In this document: positions 1 to 8,122 of the stretch, piece by piece | Layout of the letters: each line of letters begins with the position of its first letter | Numbering within the stretch: position 1 is the first letter of the stretch | Assembly: GCF_030813595.1 (NCBI RefSeq) | Contig: NZ_JAUSUH010000002.1 | Location: 124,001-188,000 of the forward strand | Direction of reading: 5' to 3' | Length of the DNA stretch: 64,000 nucleotides | Origin: Ancylobacter vacuolatus | GTDB lineage: Bacteria > Pseudomonadota > Alphaproteobacteria > Rhizobiales > Xanthobacteraceae | Translations under genes and position numbers: made by a program | Notes under the pieces: generated by a model | Database searches by the model: none | Seen by the model: only the letters and a program-made list of their open reading frames with translations | Told to the model about the DNA's origin: nothing

Positions 1-443
1 TGCGCCTCGGGAATCGCCCGCACCAGAATCGCGATGCTGTTGGCGCCGAGCAGCGCGCCGCCCATGCCCTGCAGAAAGCGGAAGGCGAGCAGTTCACTGA
101 AGCTGTCCGCCAGGGCGCAGAGCGCGCTCGCCACGATGAACAAGGTGTAGCCGGCTAAATAGAGGCTCTTGCGCCCATAGCTCTCGCACAGCCGGCCGAA
201 CACCGGCAGGAAGGAGGCAAAGGCGAGCAAATAGGACAGCGCGACCCAGCTGACATCTTGCAGCGGCGCATCGAACGCCCGGCCGATCGCGGGCAAGGCC
301 AGCTGGACGATGGTGGCGTCCAGCTGCCCGACAAAGGCACCGACGCAGACGAGGGCGACGACGAGCCAGCTGTGCCAGGATTGCCGCTCAAGCCAGGCAA
401 GCGGTGCCGGCTCAATGAGAAGCCGGTTCAGGGGCAGGACCAT
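1..443 (-). CDS. MFS transporter, DHA2-like drug exporter (partial, N-terminal part)
   Basis: The first 147 residues of a major facilitator superfamily protein are visible; the gene runs off the left edge of the window. After a short cytoplasmic N-terminus the first membrane helix carries the GQLDATIVQLALPAI segment, close to the LDxTIVNVALP motif of 14-helix DHA2 exporters (EmrB/QacA type). The loop between helices 2 and 3 has the MFS motif A pattern (GRLCESYGRK), and a later helix has RFLQGMGGALLGA. The ATG at 443 is the first plausible start; no clear ribosome binding site precedes it. It probably exports drugs or metabolites using the proton gradient, but the substrate cannot be inferred. 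The family is secure; the exact subfamily is less so because only about a third of the protein is present. Confidence 0.85.
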   Translation of the reverse strand, partial: MVLPLNRLLIEPAPLAWLERQSWHSWLVVALVCVGAFVGQLDATIVQLALPAIGRAFDAPLQDVSWVALSYLLAFASFLPVFGRLCESYGRKSLYLAGYTLFIVASALCALADSFSELLAFRFLQGMGGALLGANSIAILVRAIPEA

Positions 444-782
444 AAAAAGCACAGCGTCGACAGGGAGGAAGAACGGGGTACAGTCTGGCATGGGTCTGGT
501 TTGTTGACCAGAGAAGCGGCGCCAGCCTCCCGGGTAGCCAGGCGGCTCCCCCCTTCTCGAATCCTGCCGACACCACCGGCGTATTCAACCCGTGGAAGAA
601 ACCCAGGCCAGCCTGGGCCGCGCCGCCCGCGCGCCGGCCTCCCCATAGCAGGAAAGGTCCCACCGGCACGGCGCTCCCCCCTCCCGCTCCATCGCCCGCC
701 GCGTGATTCTATCGCTGGCCTCGGGGGCCAAGTTGGCGCACATATCTTTGGGGGTTTTCCGCCCGCCGAGAGGATCGCCAGG
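444..782. other. Intergenic region, no gene recognised
   Basis: This 339-base stretch separates the divergent MFS gene and the small secreted-protein gene. No convincing coding frame was seen. It holds a short dyad (CCCAGGC, 2 bases, GCCTGGG) at 602-617 and an AT-richer patch around 740-760 that may contain the promoter of the gene at 783. A tRNA-like string at 554-577 was considered and rejected because no acceptor-stem partner exists. Confidence 0.5.
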
Positions 783-1169
783 ATGAATCGTCTCGCCGCG
801 CTGGGAGTGGCCCTCGCCGCCCTCGCCCCATTCCCGGCCCTCGCCCAGACCGTCGCCTTCGACCCCGACGCGCTCATCATTGAGGCGCGGGACAATGGCG
901 AGCTGGCGCGAAAATGGTGCGCGGCCAATCCGGAGGTGGAGCATGTGCTGGTGCTCCCCGCCGCCTTGTTCGTCGACAGCGAGCAGCTCATCTGCGACGG
1001 CAACCCCTACAAGCTCTACCGGCTGATCGAGCACGACGATCCCGATGATTTCGAGTATTTCCTCGATCCGCCCTTCACCAACACCATCCGCCTCGGCTGC
1101 GACGGCAAGGCCGGCCGCACGATGAAGATTGTGGCGCTGAACTGCCGGCCGCTGCACCCCAAGCCCTAG
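783..1169 (+). CDS. Small secreted protein of unknown function
   Basis: The gene encodes 128 residues. Residues 1-21 form a clear Sec signal peptide (MNRLAALG..., hydrophobic core, ALAQ cleavage site), so the mature protein of about 107 residues should be periplasmic. Three cysteines occur in the mature part (near KWCAAN, LICDG and RLGCDGK, with one more near the C-terminus in LNCRPL), which would allow disulfides. The ATG at 783 is preceded by GAGGATCGCCAGG, an acceptable ribosome binding site. The longer frame upstream is not supported because only this start gives a signal peptide. I do not recognise the family. The TAG stop lies inside the left end of a short repeat element. Confidence 0.7.
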   Translation: MNRLAALGVALAALAPFPALAQTVAFDPDALIIEARDNGELARKWCAANPEVEHVLVLPAALFVDSEQLICDGNPYKLYRLIEHDDPDDFEYFLDPPFTNTIRLGCDGKAGRTMKIVALNCRPLHPKP

Positions 1170-1234
1170 AGCGTTTTCGAGCGAAGCGGATTCCGGTTCG
1201 CGTGAAGAAAGGCGTAAAAACAAGACCCTAGAGC
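1164..1234 (+). repeat. Short interspersed element with CTAGAGC ends
   Basis: The element is bounded by the 9-base direct repeat CCCTAGAGC at 1164-1172 and 1226-1234. Its core reads GTTTTCGAGCGAAGCGGA followed by CCGGTTCGCGTGAAGAAA, a form I recall as a recurrent intergenic motif in Hyphomicrobiales genomes. A diverged copy of the core lies near 45982-46026. The left end contains the stop codon of the preceding gene. Confidence 0.6.
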
Positions 1235-1247
1235 CGCCCCTCCCCGG

Positions 1248-2399
1248 ATGCGCCCCATGCAAGGCCTGCCCACCCGCCGCCATCTGCTGAAAGGTCTGGC
1301 CCTCGCCGGGGCGGTCCTTGCGCCCGTCGCACCCTTTGTCCCGCGCGGCGCGCGGGCGCAGGCGCTCACCGTCGGGCTCATCGCCATCGGCCCCTGGCAG
1401 GATTGGGGGTGGAACCAGTCCTTCGCCGCCGCCGGCGCGGCGCTCGAGGCCGCCGGCGTCACGGTGGTTGAGGCCGGCTATCTCCCCGAGAGCACCGACT
1501 ATGACAGCGGCCGGGACGATGCCGAAACCCGCGCCTATGCGGCGGCGCTCGACGCGCTGGTGGCGCAGGGCGCGCGGCTGGTGATCTCCACCTCCTTCGG
1601 CCATGACCCGTTCCTGGTGGCGGCGGCGCTGCGCCGCCCGCAGGTCATGTTCCGCCAGGCCTCGGCGCTGGCCAATGACGCCACCCCGGCCAATCTCGGC
1701 AGCCAGAACGCGCTGATCAACCAGGGGCATTATGTCAACGGCGTCGCCGCCGGCCTGTGCACGCGCAGCAACACGCTCGGCTTCGTCGCCGGCCTGCCCT
1801 TCGCCCCGGTGCTGCTCAATGTGAATTCCTTCCTGCTCGGCGCCCGCGCCAGCAACCCGAAGGCCGTCGTGCGGGTGCTGTTCACCGGCGGCTGGGAGGA
1901 CGAGGCGCATGACGCGGCCGCCACCAATGCGCTGGTTGATGCCGGCTGCGACGTCATCACCTGCCATCTCGACGCGCCGAAAGTCGCCATCGAGACGGCG
2001 GAGGCGCGCGGGGTGAAAACCTGCGGCCACGCCTTCGACCAGAACCCGCTGGCGCCCAAGGGCTACATCACCGGCGCGGATTACCACTGGGCCGGCCTGT
2101 TCGCGGGCTTCGCGCAGGCTGTCGTGCGCGGCGCGGCGCTGCCGAAATTCACTGTGGGCGGCTATGACACCGGTCTCGTCCGCTCCAGCCCCTTCGGCGC
2201 CGGTGCGACCGCGCCGGCGATCGCGGCGGCAGAGGGCGCCATCGCGGCGATGACGCGCGGCGCGCCAATCTTCACCGGCCCGCTCTTCGACAATAAGGGC
2301 CGGCAGGTGCTGGGGGCGGGCACGCGCTATGGCCCTTATGCCGATGAGCTGCAGCGCACCGACTATCTCCTCCAGGGTGTCATCGGCACCATTCCCTGA
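1248..2399 (+). CDS. BMP family (PnrA-like) substrate-binding protein
   Basis: The 383-residue protein is exported: residues 10-39 form a twin-arginine-type signal (TRRHLLKG, hydrophobic stretch, cleavage after ARAQA). The mature part starts with the BMP-family pattern, including a GWNQS segment near residue 55 that in this family contacts ligand. Members of the family bind nucleosides, purines or related compounds for ABC importers. No permease or ATPase gene is adjacent, so this is an orphan binding protein in this window. The start at 1248 gives a good signal; an internal ATG at 1257 would also work. The ligand is not predictable beyond nucleoside-like. Confidence 0.85.
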   Translation: MRPMQGLPTRRHLLKGLALAGAVLAPVAPFVPRGARAQALTVGLIAIGPWQDWGWNQSFAAAGAALEAAGVTVVEAGYLPESTDYDSGRDDAETRAYAAALDALVAQGARLVISTSFGHDPFLVAAALRRPQVMFRQASALANDATPANLGSQNALINQGHYVNGVAAGLCTRSNTLGFVAGLPFAPVLLNVNSFLLGARASNPKAVVRVLFTGGWEDEAHDAAATNALVDAGCDVITCHLDAPKVAIETAEARGVKTCGHAFDQNPLAPKGYITGADYHWAGLFAGFAQAVVRGAALPKFTVGGYDTGLVRSSPFGAGATAPAIAAAEGAIAAMTRGAPIFTGPLFDNKGRQVLGAGTRYGPYADELQRTDYLLQGVIGTIP

Positions 2400-2581
2400 G
2401 CGTCGGGCCGCTCAGCCTGCCACTCAGGGTTCTTACCTATCGCCCACACGCTCAACTCATGCGGGTTCTCACCATTTGTGTGCTAGGGTCTGCCAGAACG
2501 TCAGGTCGGCAACGGCCTTTGACGGCGTTCCCGCCGAATGATGGCTCGCTCCGCGGGTTTTCGGCCCTTGAGGGCCACGCC

Positions 2582-3634
2582 GTGTCAGACGAACCGATTG
2601 CGCATTTCGAGGCGGCGAGCACCATCGCCGTCGTCGTCTCGTCCAACGAGCCGCTGCTGTTTCTCAGCGCGGACCAGCGCGTCATCGCGGCGAGCACCTC
2701 GTTCTGCCGCGCCTTCGAGATCGAGCCGGCGACGATTCCCGGCCGCCCGCTCGCCGAGCTGGGTGCGGGCGAATGGGCGCTGCCCGGGCTTGCCTCGCTG
2801 CTGCGGACCACCGCCTCGGGAAGCGCCCGCATCGAGGCCTATGAGATCGATCTTGAACGGCCCGAGCGCGAGACGCGGCGGCTCATCGTCAATGCGCGCA
2901 CGCTGGACGATGGCGACAGCGCGCGGGTCCGGCTGCTGATGGCCGTCACCGATGTCACCGACATGCGCGCCGAGGCGCGGCTGAAGGACGATCTGGTGCG
3001 GGAAAAGGCCATCCTGATCCAGGAGGTCCAGCACCGCGTGGCCAACAGCCTGCAGATCATCGCCAGCGTGCTGATGCAGAGCGCGCGCGGCGTGCAGTCG
3101 GAGGAAGCGCGCGGCCACCTGCAAAACGCCCATCACCGGGTAATGTCCATCGCCTCGGTGCAGCGCCAGCTCTCCTCCGCCAAGGCGGGGAAGGTCGAGC
3201 TGCGCACCTATTTCACCCAGCTGAGCGAAAGCCTCGGCGCCTCGATGATCGCCGATCCGGCGCGGCTCTCCATCGCGGTGACGGTGGATGAGAGCAGCGT
3301 GGAGGCGGATGTGTCGATCAGCCTCGGCCTCATCGTCACCGAACTCGTCATCAATGCGCTCAAGCACGCCTTCCCCGATCAGGCACAGGGCCGGATCGGG
3401 ATCGACTTTCACTCCGCCGGCAAGGACTGGACGCTGTGCGTGTCCGATGACGGCGTCGGCCTGCCGACCGGCGAGGCGGCGCCGAAGCCCGGCCTCGGCA
3501 CCGGCATTGTCGATGCACTGGCGCGCAATCTCGACGGCGAGATCGAGGTGAGCGACGCCCATCCCGGCACGGTCATCACCATCCGCCACCGGGCCGGCGC
3601 CCGCCGCCCCGCCAGCCGCCCCGCAGCGGAGTAG
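2582..3634 (+). CDS. Sensor histidine kinase, HisKA_2 family, with N-terminal PAS-like domain
   Basis: With the GTG start at 2582 the protein has 350 residues. Residues 5-125 look like a PAS sensor fold. The dimerisation/phosphoacceptor segment has the HisKA_2 pattern EVQHRVANSLQIIASVL, with the phosphorylated His at about residue 151. The ATPase domain follows with an N box (TELVINALKHAF), a G1 box (DDGVGLP) and a G2 region (GLGTGIVDALARNLDG). There is no signal peptide or membrane helix, so it should be cytoplasmic. An in-frame ATG at 2459 exists, but the 41 residues it would add have third-position base use unlike a coding region. The receiver-only regulator at 3706 follows on the same strand after about 70 bases and is the likely partner. 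Confidence 0.85.
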   Translation: MSDEPIAHFEAASTIAVVVSSNEPLLFLSADQRVIAASTSFCRAFEIEPATIPGRPLAELGAGEWALPGLASLLRTTASGSARIEAYEIDLERPERETRRLIVNARTLDDGDSARVRLLMAVTDVTDMRAEARLKDDLVREKAILIQEVQHRVANSLQIIASVLMQSARGVQSEEARGHLQNAHHRVMSIASVQRQLSSAKAGKVELRTYFTQLSESLGASMIADPARLSIAVTVDESSVEADVSISLGLIVTELVINALKHAFPDQAQGRIGIDFHSAGKDWTLCVSDDGVGLPTGEAAPKPGLGTGIVDALARNLDGEIEVSDAHPGTVITIRHRAGARRPASRPAAE

Positions 3635-3705
3635 CCCTGCCGTGCCCGGCGACATGCCCCTCCCTCAGCCGACGACGTCCTCGGCTCACGTGAACCGAGT
3701 GCGTG

Positions 3706-4083
3706 ATGCTTAACGGCAAATCCGTCGTCCTCATCGTCGAGGACAGCCCGATCATCCGGATGAGTGCCGTCGATCTCATGGAATCGGCCGGCTATGTGGC
3801 GCTCGAAGCGGACTGCGCCGATGAGGCCATCCGCCTTCTTGAGTCGCGCAACGACATCGACCTCGTCTTCACCGATGTGCAGATGCCCGGCACCATGGAC
3901 GGCATCAAGCTCTCCCACTACATCCGCGACCGCTGGCCGCCGGTGAAGCTGGTCGTGGCCTCCGGCAAGGCGATCCTGGAGGAGGGTAGCCTGCCCTTGG
4001 GAAGCCAGTTCTTCCCAAAACCCTATGACGGCCATGCCATCGCCGACGCGATCGGCCGGCTGCTGGCCGAGGAAGCCCACTGA
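3706..4083 (+). CDS. Single-domain response regulator (receiver only)
   Basis: The 125-residue protein is a complete CheY-like receiver domain with no output domain. Numbering from the ATG, it shows the acidic pair ED at 12-13, the phosphoacceptor Asp57 (VFTDVQMPG), the switch Ser in VVASGK and the invariant Lys105 in FPKPY. It follows the HisKA_2 kinase gene. Single-domain regulators of this type act by protein-protein contacts or as phosphate relays in alphaproteobacteria. A GTG at 3703 directly precedes the ATG and could also be used. Confidence 0.88.
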   Translation: MLNGKSVVLIVEDSPIIRMSAVDLMESAGYVALEADCADEAIRLLESRNDIDLVFTDVQMPGTMDGIKLSHYIRDRWPPVKLVVASGKAILEEGSLPLGSQFFPKPYDGHAIADAIGRLLAEEAH

Positions 4084-4105
4084 TCGCGGCGCTCAGGCCG
4101 CGCGC

Positions 4106-4789
4106 TCACCCCTCGCCCGCCTGCCGGATCCGTGTCGAGGACAGCGGCGATTTCAGCCCGTGCAGGAACACCCAGGCCGGCGGGCGCATGGTGGCGAGCC
4201 CGGCCGCCTCGTTCTCCGGCACCCGCCAGCGGGCGAGCGCGGTGGCCGCCGGGCTCGCCATGGCGGGGAAGGTGCAGCCGGGCCGGTCGATCACGGCGAA
4301 GGGCACCAGCGCCGCGATGTCGCGCCAGTGCTGCCAGCGGTGGAAGGCGGCGAGGTTGTCCGCCCCCATCAGCCAGACGAAATGCACCGCGGGATAGCGC
4401 CGCACCAACGCCGCCACCGTGTCATGGCTGTAACGGGTGCCGAGCCCGGCCTCCAGCCCGGTGGGCAGCAGCGCCGGGTGGTCCGCCACCGCGCGCGCCT
4501 GCGCCAGCCGCTCGGCAAGAGGGGGCAGCGCGCGGTTGTCCTTCAAGGGGTTGCCGGGCGTCACCAGCCACCACACCCGGTCGAGCCGCAGCTTTTTCAG
4601 CGCCAGCAGGCTGGCGGCGCGGTGCGCCTCATGCGCCGGGTTGAAGCTGCCGCCATAGAGCCCGATCCGCATGCCCGGCGCGAGCGGCGGGATGCGGGCA
4701 AGCGACGGCAACGGGACAACGTCACCTCTCCCTGCCGGGGAGAGGTCGGCGCGGAACGCGCCGGGTGAGGGGAAGGGGCGTTCCGTCAT
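4106..4789 (-). CDS. nadD: Nicotinate-nucleotide adenylyltransferase
   Basis: The enzyme transfers AMP from ATP to nicotinate mononucleotide, making deamido-NAD for NAD synthesis. The nucleotidyltransferase signature [11 protein letters not shown] lies at residues 46-56 (the HxGH-type histidines are H53 and H56), and the C-terminal SSTRIR motif is present. The start is uncertain. The ATG at 4789 gives 227 residues, but residues 4-26 are read from a repeat element. The internal ATG at 4672 gives 188 residues and starts [11 protein letters not shown] kept the longer form because the segment PPLAPG just before that ATG resembles the conserved N-terminus of related NadD proteins. The gene lies downstream of proA on the same strand, a common order in Hyphomicrobiales, although rsfS and rlmH, which often follow, are absent. 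Confidence 0.85.
   Translation of the reverse strand: MTERPFPSPGAFRADLSPAGRGDVVPLPSLARIPPLAPGMRIGLYGGSFNPAHEAHRAASLLALKKLRLDRVWWLVTPGNPLKDNRALPPLAERLAQARAVADHPALLPTGLEAGLGTRYSHDTVAALVRRYPAVHFVWLMGADNLAAFHRWQHWRDIAALVPFAVIDRPGCTFPAMASPAATALARWRVPENEAAGLATMRPPAWVFLHGLKSPLSSTRIRQAGEG
4723..4775 (-). repeat. Interspersed palindromic repeat, CCCTCACC/GGGAGAGG family (copy 1)
   Basis: Read on the minus strand the element runs CCCCTCACC, then GCGCG-TTC-CGCGC, then ACCTCTCCCCGGCAGGGAGAGGT. The last part is a strong hairpin (ACCTCTCCC against GGGGAGAGGT). The element overlaps the 5' end of the longer nadD reading frame, so it is either translated or marks a leader upstream of the true start. A related shorter copy lies at 4803-4842. 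Confidence 0.7.
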
Positions 4790-4802
4790 CCCGGCCCCAA
4801 CG

Positions 4803-4842
4803 CCCCCTCACCCCGACCCTCTCCCCGGCGGGCAGAGGGAGC
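4803..4842 (+). repeat. Interspersed palindromic repeat, CCCTCACC/GGGAGAGG family (copy 2)
   Basis: The sequence reads CCCCTCACCCCGACCCTCTC, then CCCGGCGGGCAGAGGGAG, and contains a CCCTCTCCCCGG...CAGAGGG hairpin. It is in inverse orientation to the copy at 4723-4775. It sits in the short gap between nadD and the end of proA and could help end transcription or stabilise the message. Confidence 0.65.
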
Positions 4843-4870
4843 AACAGCGCGGCAGGTCAACGCGGGCATG

Positions 4871-6232
4871 TTACGGCCGGATCTGGCCGGTGCCGCGCAC
4901 GCGGTATTTGAACGAAGTCAGCTGCTCGGCGCCGACGGGACCACGCGCGTGCATGCGCCCCGTGGCGATGCCGATCTCGCCGCCGAAGCCGAACTCGCCG
5001 CCATCGGCGAACTGGGTCGAGGCGTTGTGCACCACGATGGCGGAATCGACCTCACTCAGGAACCGCTCGGCCACATCGGCATCCTCGGTCAGGATGGCGT
5101 CGGTGTGGTGCGAGCCATAGGTCGCGATATGGTCGATGGCCGCACCCACACCGTCCACCAGCTTCACCGAGATCACGGCGTCGAGATATTCGGTGCGCCA
5201 GTCCTCTTCCGTTGCCGCGCTCACCCGCGCATCCGCCGCCTGGGTGGCGGCGTCGCCGCGCACCGCGCAGCCCTCATCGAGCAGCATGGTGACGAGCGGC
5301 GCCAGCAGGCGGGAAGCGTCCGCCCGGTCCACCAGCAGCGTCTCCGCCGCCCCGCACACGCTGGTGCGGCGCAGCTTGGCGTTCTTCACGATGGAGAGCG
5401 CCTTGCCGAGGTCGGCGCCCTTGTCGACATAGATGTGCACCAGCCCTTCCAGATGGGCGAAGACCGGCACCCGCGCCTCCGCCTGCACCCGGGCGACGAG
5501 GCTTTTCCCCCCGCGCGGCACGATCACGTCGAGGTTGCCGCCGAGCCCGGCGAGCAGCTCGCCCACCGCCGCGCGGTCGCGGGTGGGCACCAGCTGGATC
5601 GCGTCGGCGGGCAGGCCGGCGCTCAACAGCCCCTCCACCATCGCGGCATGGATGGCGCGCGAGGAATGGAAACTGTCCGAGCCGCCGCGCAGGATCACCG
5701 CATTGCCGGCCTTCAGGCACAGGCTGCCGGCATCCGCCGTCACATTGGGCCGGCTCTCATAGATCACGCCGATGACGCCGAGCGGGGTGCGCACGCGCTC
5801 CAGCCGCAGCCCGTTCGGCCGCTCCCAGCTTTCCGTCACCTGCCCCACCGGGTCGGGCAGCGCGGCGATCTCCTCCACCGCGCCGGCGATGGCCTCCAGC
5901 CGCGCCTCGTTCAGCACCAGCCGGTCCTGCAGCGCCGCGCTCATGCCGGCCGCGCGGGCGGCGGCGAGGTCGTCCTCATTGGCGGCCAGGATGGCGGGGG
6001 CGTGGGCCCGGATGGCGCGGGCGGCGGCCATCAGCCCGGCCTGTTTCACCGGCGCCGGGGCGAGCGCCAGCGCGCGGGCGGCGGCGCGGGCGCGGGTGCC
6101 GATGTCGGCCATCACCGCGTGCACATCCTCCGGCAGCGTCCCCTGCACACGCGGCGCCGGCGCGCCGAGAGCGGTCTCGGTGGCGGAAGCGTTGCGCAGG
6201 GCGGAGGAGGCGGTCATGACGTCACCCATCAT
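4871..6232 (-). CDS. proA: Glutamate-5-semialdehyde dehydrogenase (gamma-glutamyl phosphate reductase)
   Basis: The 453-residue cytoplasmic enzyme reduces gamma-glutamyl phosphate with NADPH to glutamate semialdehyde in proline synthesis. It belongs to the aldehyde dehydrogenase superfamily. Visible features are the ESRPNVT segment (Asn163), the [15 protein letters not shown] stretch, and the catalytic Cys293 in [10 protein letters not shown]. An N-terminal extension of about 30 residues of low complexity precedes the conserved part, so the real start could be the Met at residue 6. It is upstream of nadD on the same strand. The usual partner proB is not in the window. Confidence 0.95.
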   Translation of the reverse strand: MMGDVMTASSALRNASATETALGAPAPRVQGTLPEDVHAVMADIGTRARAAARALALAPAPVKQAGLMAAARAIRAHAPAILAANEDDLAAARAAGMSAALQDRLVLNEARLEAIAGAVEEIAALPDPVGQVTESWERPNGLRLERVRTPLGVIGVIYESRPNVTADAGSLCLKAGNAVILRGGSDSFHSSRAIHAAMVEGLLSAGLPADAIQLVPTRDRAAVGELLAGLGGNLDVIVPRGGKSLVARVQAEARVPVFAHLEGLVHIYVDKGADLGKALSIVKNAKLRRTSVCGAAETLLVDRADASRLLAPLVTMLLDEGCAVRGDAATQAADARVSAATEEDWRTEYLDAVISVKLVDGVGAAIDHIATYGSHHTDAILTEDADVAERFLSEVDSAIVVHNASTQFADGGEFGFGGEIGIATGRMHARGPVGAEQLTSFKYRVRGTGQIRP

Positions 6233-6446
6233 TTTGGTCGGGGCAGATTGGTCGGGGTGGTGAAAGCGGGCGCCCTGTCTAGCACAGGCAGCCCTTCGGG
6301 CACCAAAGCGAAATCGCGGGTGCCGCGCTCTTTACCAGTGCGCGCCGGGGTGAATCGCATTTGCGACTTGCCATTTGGCCCCGGGCATCCGATGTCACGC
6401 CCACATGCCCGCCCGCTGAGGCGCATCCGCGAGGAGACGGCCGCCC

Positions 6447-7280
6447 TTGTTTCGCGCCTTCGACATTGCCTGGGACGCCTTTTGGCGCTTCGTCGAGGAT
6501 GATGGCTGGGCGATTGCCAGCCACATCGCGCTTTCCGCGCTGATGTCGCTGTTTCCCTTCCTCATCTTCGTCACCGCGCTGGCGGCGTTCTTCGATTTCA
6601 AGAACCTCGCCGAGGAGACGGTGCAGCTGATGCTGGAGGCGTGGCCGGCCCAGGTGGCCGACCCGATCGGCCGCGAAATCCGCAACGTGCTGACCCAGGT
6701 CCGCACCGATGTGCTGACCATCGGTGTGGTGCTGGCGATCTACTTCTCCTCCAACGGCATTGAAAGCCTGCGCATCGGCCTCAACCGCGCCTATGGCATG
6801 CGCGAGGCGCGCTCCTGGTACTGGCTGCGCCTCGAGTCGATCGGCTATGTCGTGGTCGGCGCCGCCGGCCTGCTGGCGCTGTCCTTCCTCGTCGTGCTCG
6901 GCCCGGTGCTCTGGCTCGCCGCCGTGCGCTATGTGCCGGCGCTGGAGCCGTTCGGCTGGGTCATTACCTTCCTGCGCTATGCCGCGACCTCGGCGATCCT
7001 GATCGTGGCGCTTGTGGTGGCGCATATGTGGCTGCCAGCGGGGCGGCGCTCGCTGGCCGACGTGGCGCCGGGCATATTGGTGACGCTCGGCCTGTGGCTC
7101 GCCGCCGGCGCCGCCTTCGGCCGCTACCTCGCCGAATTCGCCGGCAATTATGTCACCACCTATGCCGGCCTCGCCTCGGTGATGATCGCGCTGGTCTTCC
7201 TCTACACCACCGCCTCGATCTTCGTGTATGGCGGCGAACTCAACGCCGCGATCCGCCGTGCCCGCGAAGGGCGCCTCTAG
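6447..7280 (+). CDS. YihY/BrkB-family inner-membrane protein
   Basis: The 277-residue protein has about six hydrophobic membrane segments and the family features ALSALMSLFPFLIF near the N-terminus, YFSSNGIESLRIGLNRAYG in the middle and the C-terminal VFLYTTASIFVYGGELNA. The family was once annotated as ribonuclease BN, which is now considered wrong; the true role is unknown. The TTG start at 6447 is chosen because GAGGAG lies 10 bases upstream and no ATG or GTG fits better. It is divergent from proA across a 214-base gap. Confidence 0.9.
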   Translation: MFRAFDIAWDAFWRFVEDDGWAIASHIALSALMSLFPFLIFVTALAAFFDFKNLAEETVQLMLEAWPAQVADPIGREIRNVLTQVRTDVLTIGVVLAIYFSSNGIESLRIGLNRAYGMREARSWYWLRLESIGYVVVGAAGLLALSFLVVLGPVLWLAAVRYVPALEPFGWVITFLRYAATSAILIVALVVAHMWLPAGRRSLADVAPGILVTLGLWLAAGAAFGRYLAEFAGNYVTTYAGLASVMIALVFLYTTASIFVYGGELNAAIRRAREGRL

Positions 7281-7317
7281 GGCGATCTGTCCGGGAACCT
7301 CTCCGCTCTCCCATCGC

Positions 7318-7356
7318 TTGACCTTGGTCAAGGCGCCCGGGCGCGTTCCGGGCGCC
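7318..7356. promoter_or_regulatory. Dyad TTGACC-TT-GGTCAA followed by a 9-bp hairpin
   Basis: A small perfect dyad (TTGACC at 7318-7323, GGTCAA at 7326-7331) is followed at once by the stem GGCGCCCGG (7332-7340), a 7-base loop and CCGGGCGCC (7348-7356). There is no T-run, so it is not a normal intrinsic terminator. It lies 38 bases upstream of the host-attachment gene and could be an operator or a leader structure. Confidence 0.4.
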
Positions 7357-7394
7357 CAATGGCGTATTGGGTTCGAGATGGCAAGGAGGCTCGC

Positions 7395-7853
7395 ATGAGC
7401 ACCAGCTACGACAAGATGAAAATCGAGGAAGGCGCGTGGGTCGTCGTCTGCGACGGGCGCAAGGCGCTGATCCTGTGCAACAAGGGCGACGCCCTCTTCC
7501 CCAATTTGCGGTCTCATGAGGTGCATGAGCAGGACAACCCGCCCACCCGCGAGCAGGGCACCGACCAGCCCGGCCGGGTGCACCAGTCGGTGGGCTCGGC
7601 GCGCTCCTCGGTGGAGCCGACCGACTGGCAGGAAGAGGGCGAGCGCGCCTTCATGCGCCAGCTCGCCGCCCGTCTCGATGCCGCCGTGACGGCGGGCGAG
7701 GTGAAGTCGCTGGTCATCGTCGCCGCCCCGCGCTCGCTCGGCGCGCTGCGCCCGCATCTGTCCAAGGGCGTGCAGGACATCCTTGCCGCCGAGGTGGACC
7801 GCGACATGGTCAAGCTGCCGATCCACGAGATCGAGAAGCATCTGGCCGCCTGA
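7395..7853 (+). CDS. Host attachment family protein (AtsE-like, baeRF domain type)
   Basis: The 152-residue protein matches the 'protein required for attachment to host cells' family. It opens with WVVVCDGRKALILCNKGD, has a polar middle region (PTREQGTDQPGR...SSVEPTDWQEEGERAF) and ends with LVIVAAPRSLGALRPHLSK and a short helix. No signal peptide or membrane helix is present. The ATG at 7395 has an excellent AAGGAGG site 6 bases upstream, which decides it over the in-frame ATG at 7359. A strong terminator follows. The family name comes from Agrobacterium work; the biochemical role is unclear. Confidence 0.85.
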   Translation: MSTSYDKMKIEEGAWVVVCDGRKALILCNKGDALFPNLRSHEVHEQDNPPTREQGTDQPGRVHQSVGSARSSVEPTDWQEEGERAFMRQLAARLDAAVTAGEVKSLVIVAAPRSLGALRPHLSKGVQDILAAEVDRDMVKLPIHEIEKHLAA

Positions 7854-7918
7854 GCCGGCGCCCATCGCCCGGCGCTCCGCCGCCGGTTTCCCCGCAGCGA
7901 AAAAGAAGATTACCTTCT

Positions 7919-7950
7919 CCCCGCCGCCGGCCCTCCGGCGGCGGGGTTTT
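7919..7950 (+). terminator. Rho-independent terminator after the host-attachment gene
   Basis: A 12-bp perfect stem (CCCCGCCGCCGG at 7919-7930 and CCGGCGGCGGGG at 7935-7946) with loop CCCT is followed by TTTT. It lies 66 bases downstream of the stop at 7853. Confidence 0.85.
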
Positions 7951-8029
7951 GCGTCGAAGCGATCAGCGCGGCCGTGCCGGTGAACCGATGCGCGTCCCGC
8001 CCGTATTGCCCTGCGACGCTGATCTCCTG

Positions 8030-8084
8030 CCTGCCGCCTGCCTGCCGCCTGCCTGCCGCCTGCCTGCCGCCCGCCTGCCGCCTG
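8030..8084 (+). repeat. Tandem repeat, five copies of an 11-bp unit
   Basis: The unit CCTGCCGCCTG is repeated five times without spacers; the fourth copy has one change (CCTGCCGCCCG). The array ends 38 bases before the TspO start and therefore lies in or near its promoter or leader. Confidence 0.9.
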
Positions 8085-8122
8085 CGTGAAAAAGCGGGTC
8101 CACGAGCCCTGAAGGTGCCCTG

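Noticed and set aside
554-577. tRNA-like 3' end (TCTCGAATCCTGCCGACACCA)-style string
   Set aside because: The T-stem has no 5' partner, no acceptor stem complement or anticodon arm can be folded upstream, and the loop starts CTCGA and not TTCGA.
585-2087. 500-codon open frame on the minus strand over the BMP gene
   Set aside because: Shadow frame of a high-GC gene without family features.
6234-6257. Direct repeat TTGGTCGGGG twice, 14 bases apart, at the proA start
   Set aside because: Short and in a GC-rich region; it may be chance and no regulator is adjacent.
8030-8084. Possible CRISPR array
   Set aside because: The 11-base units are directly adjacent with no spacers, and no cas gene is near.
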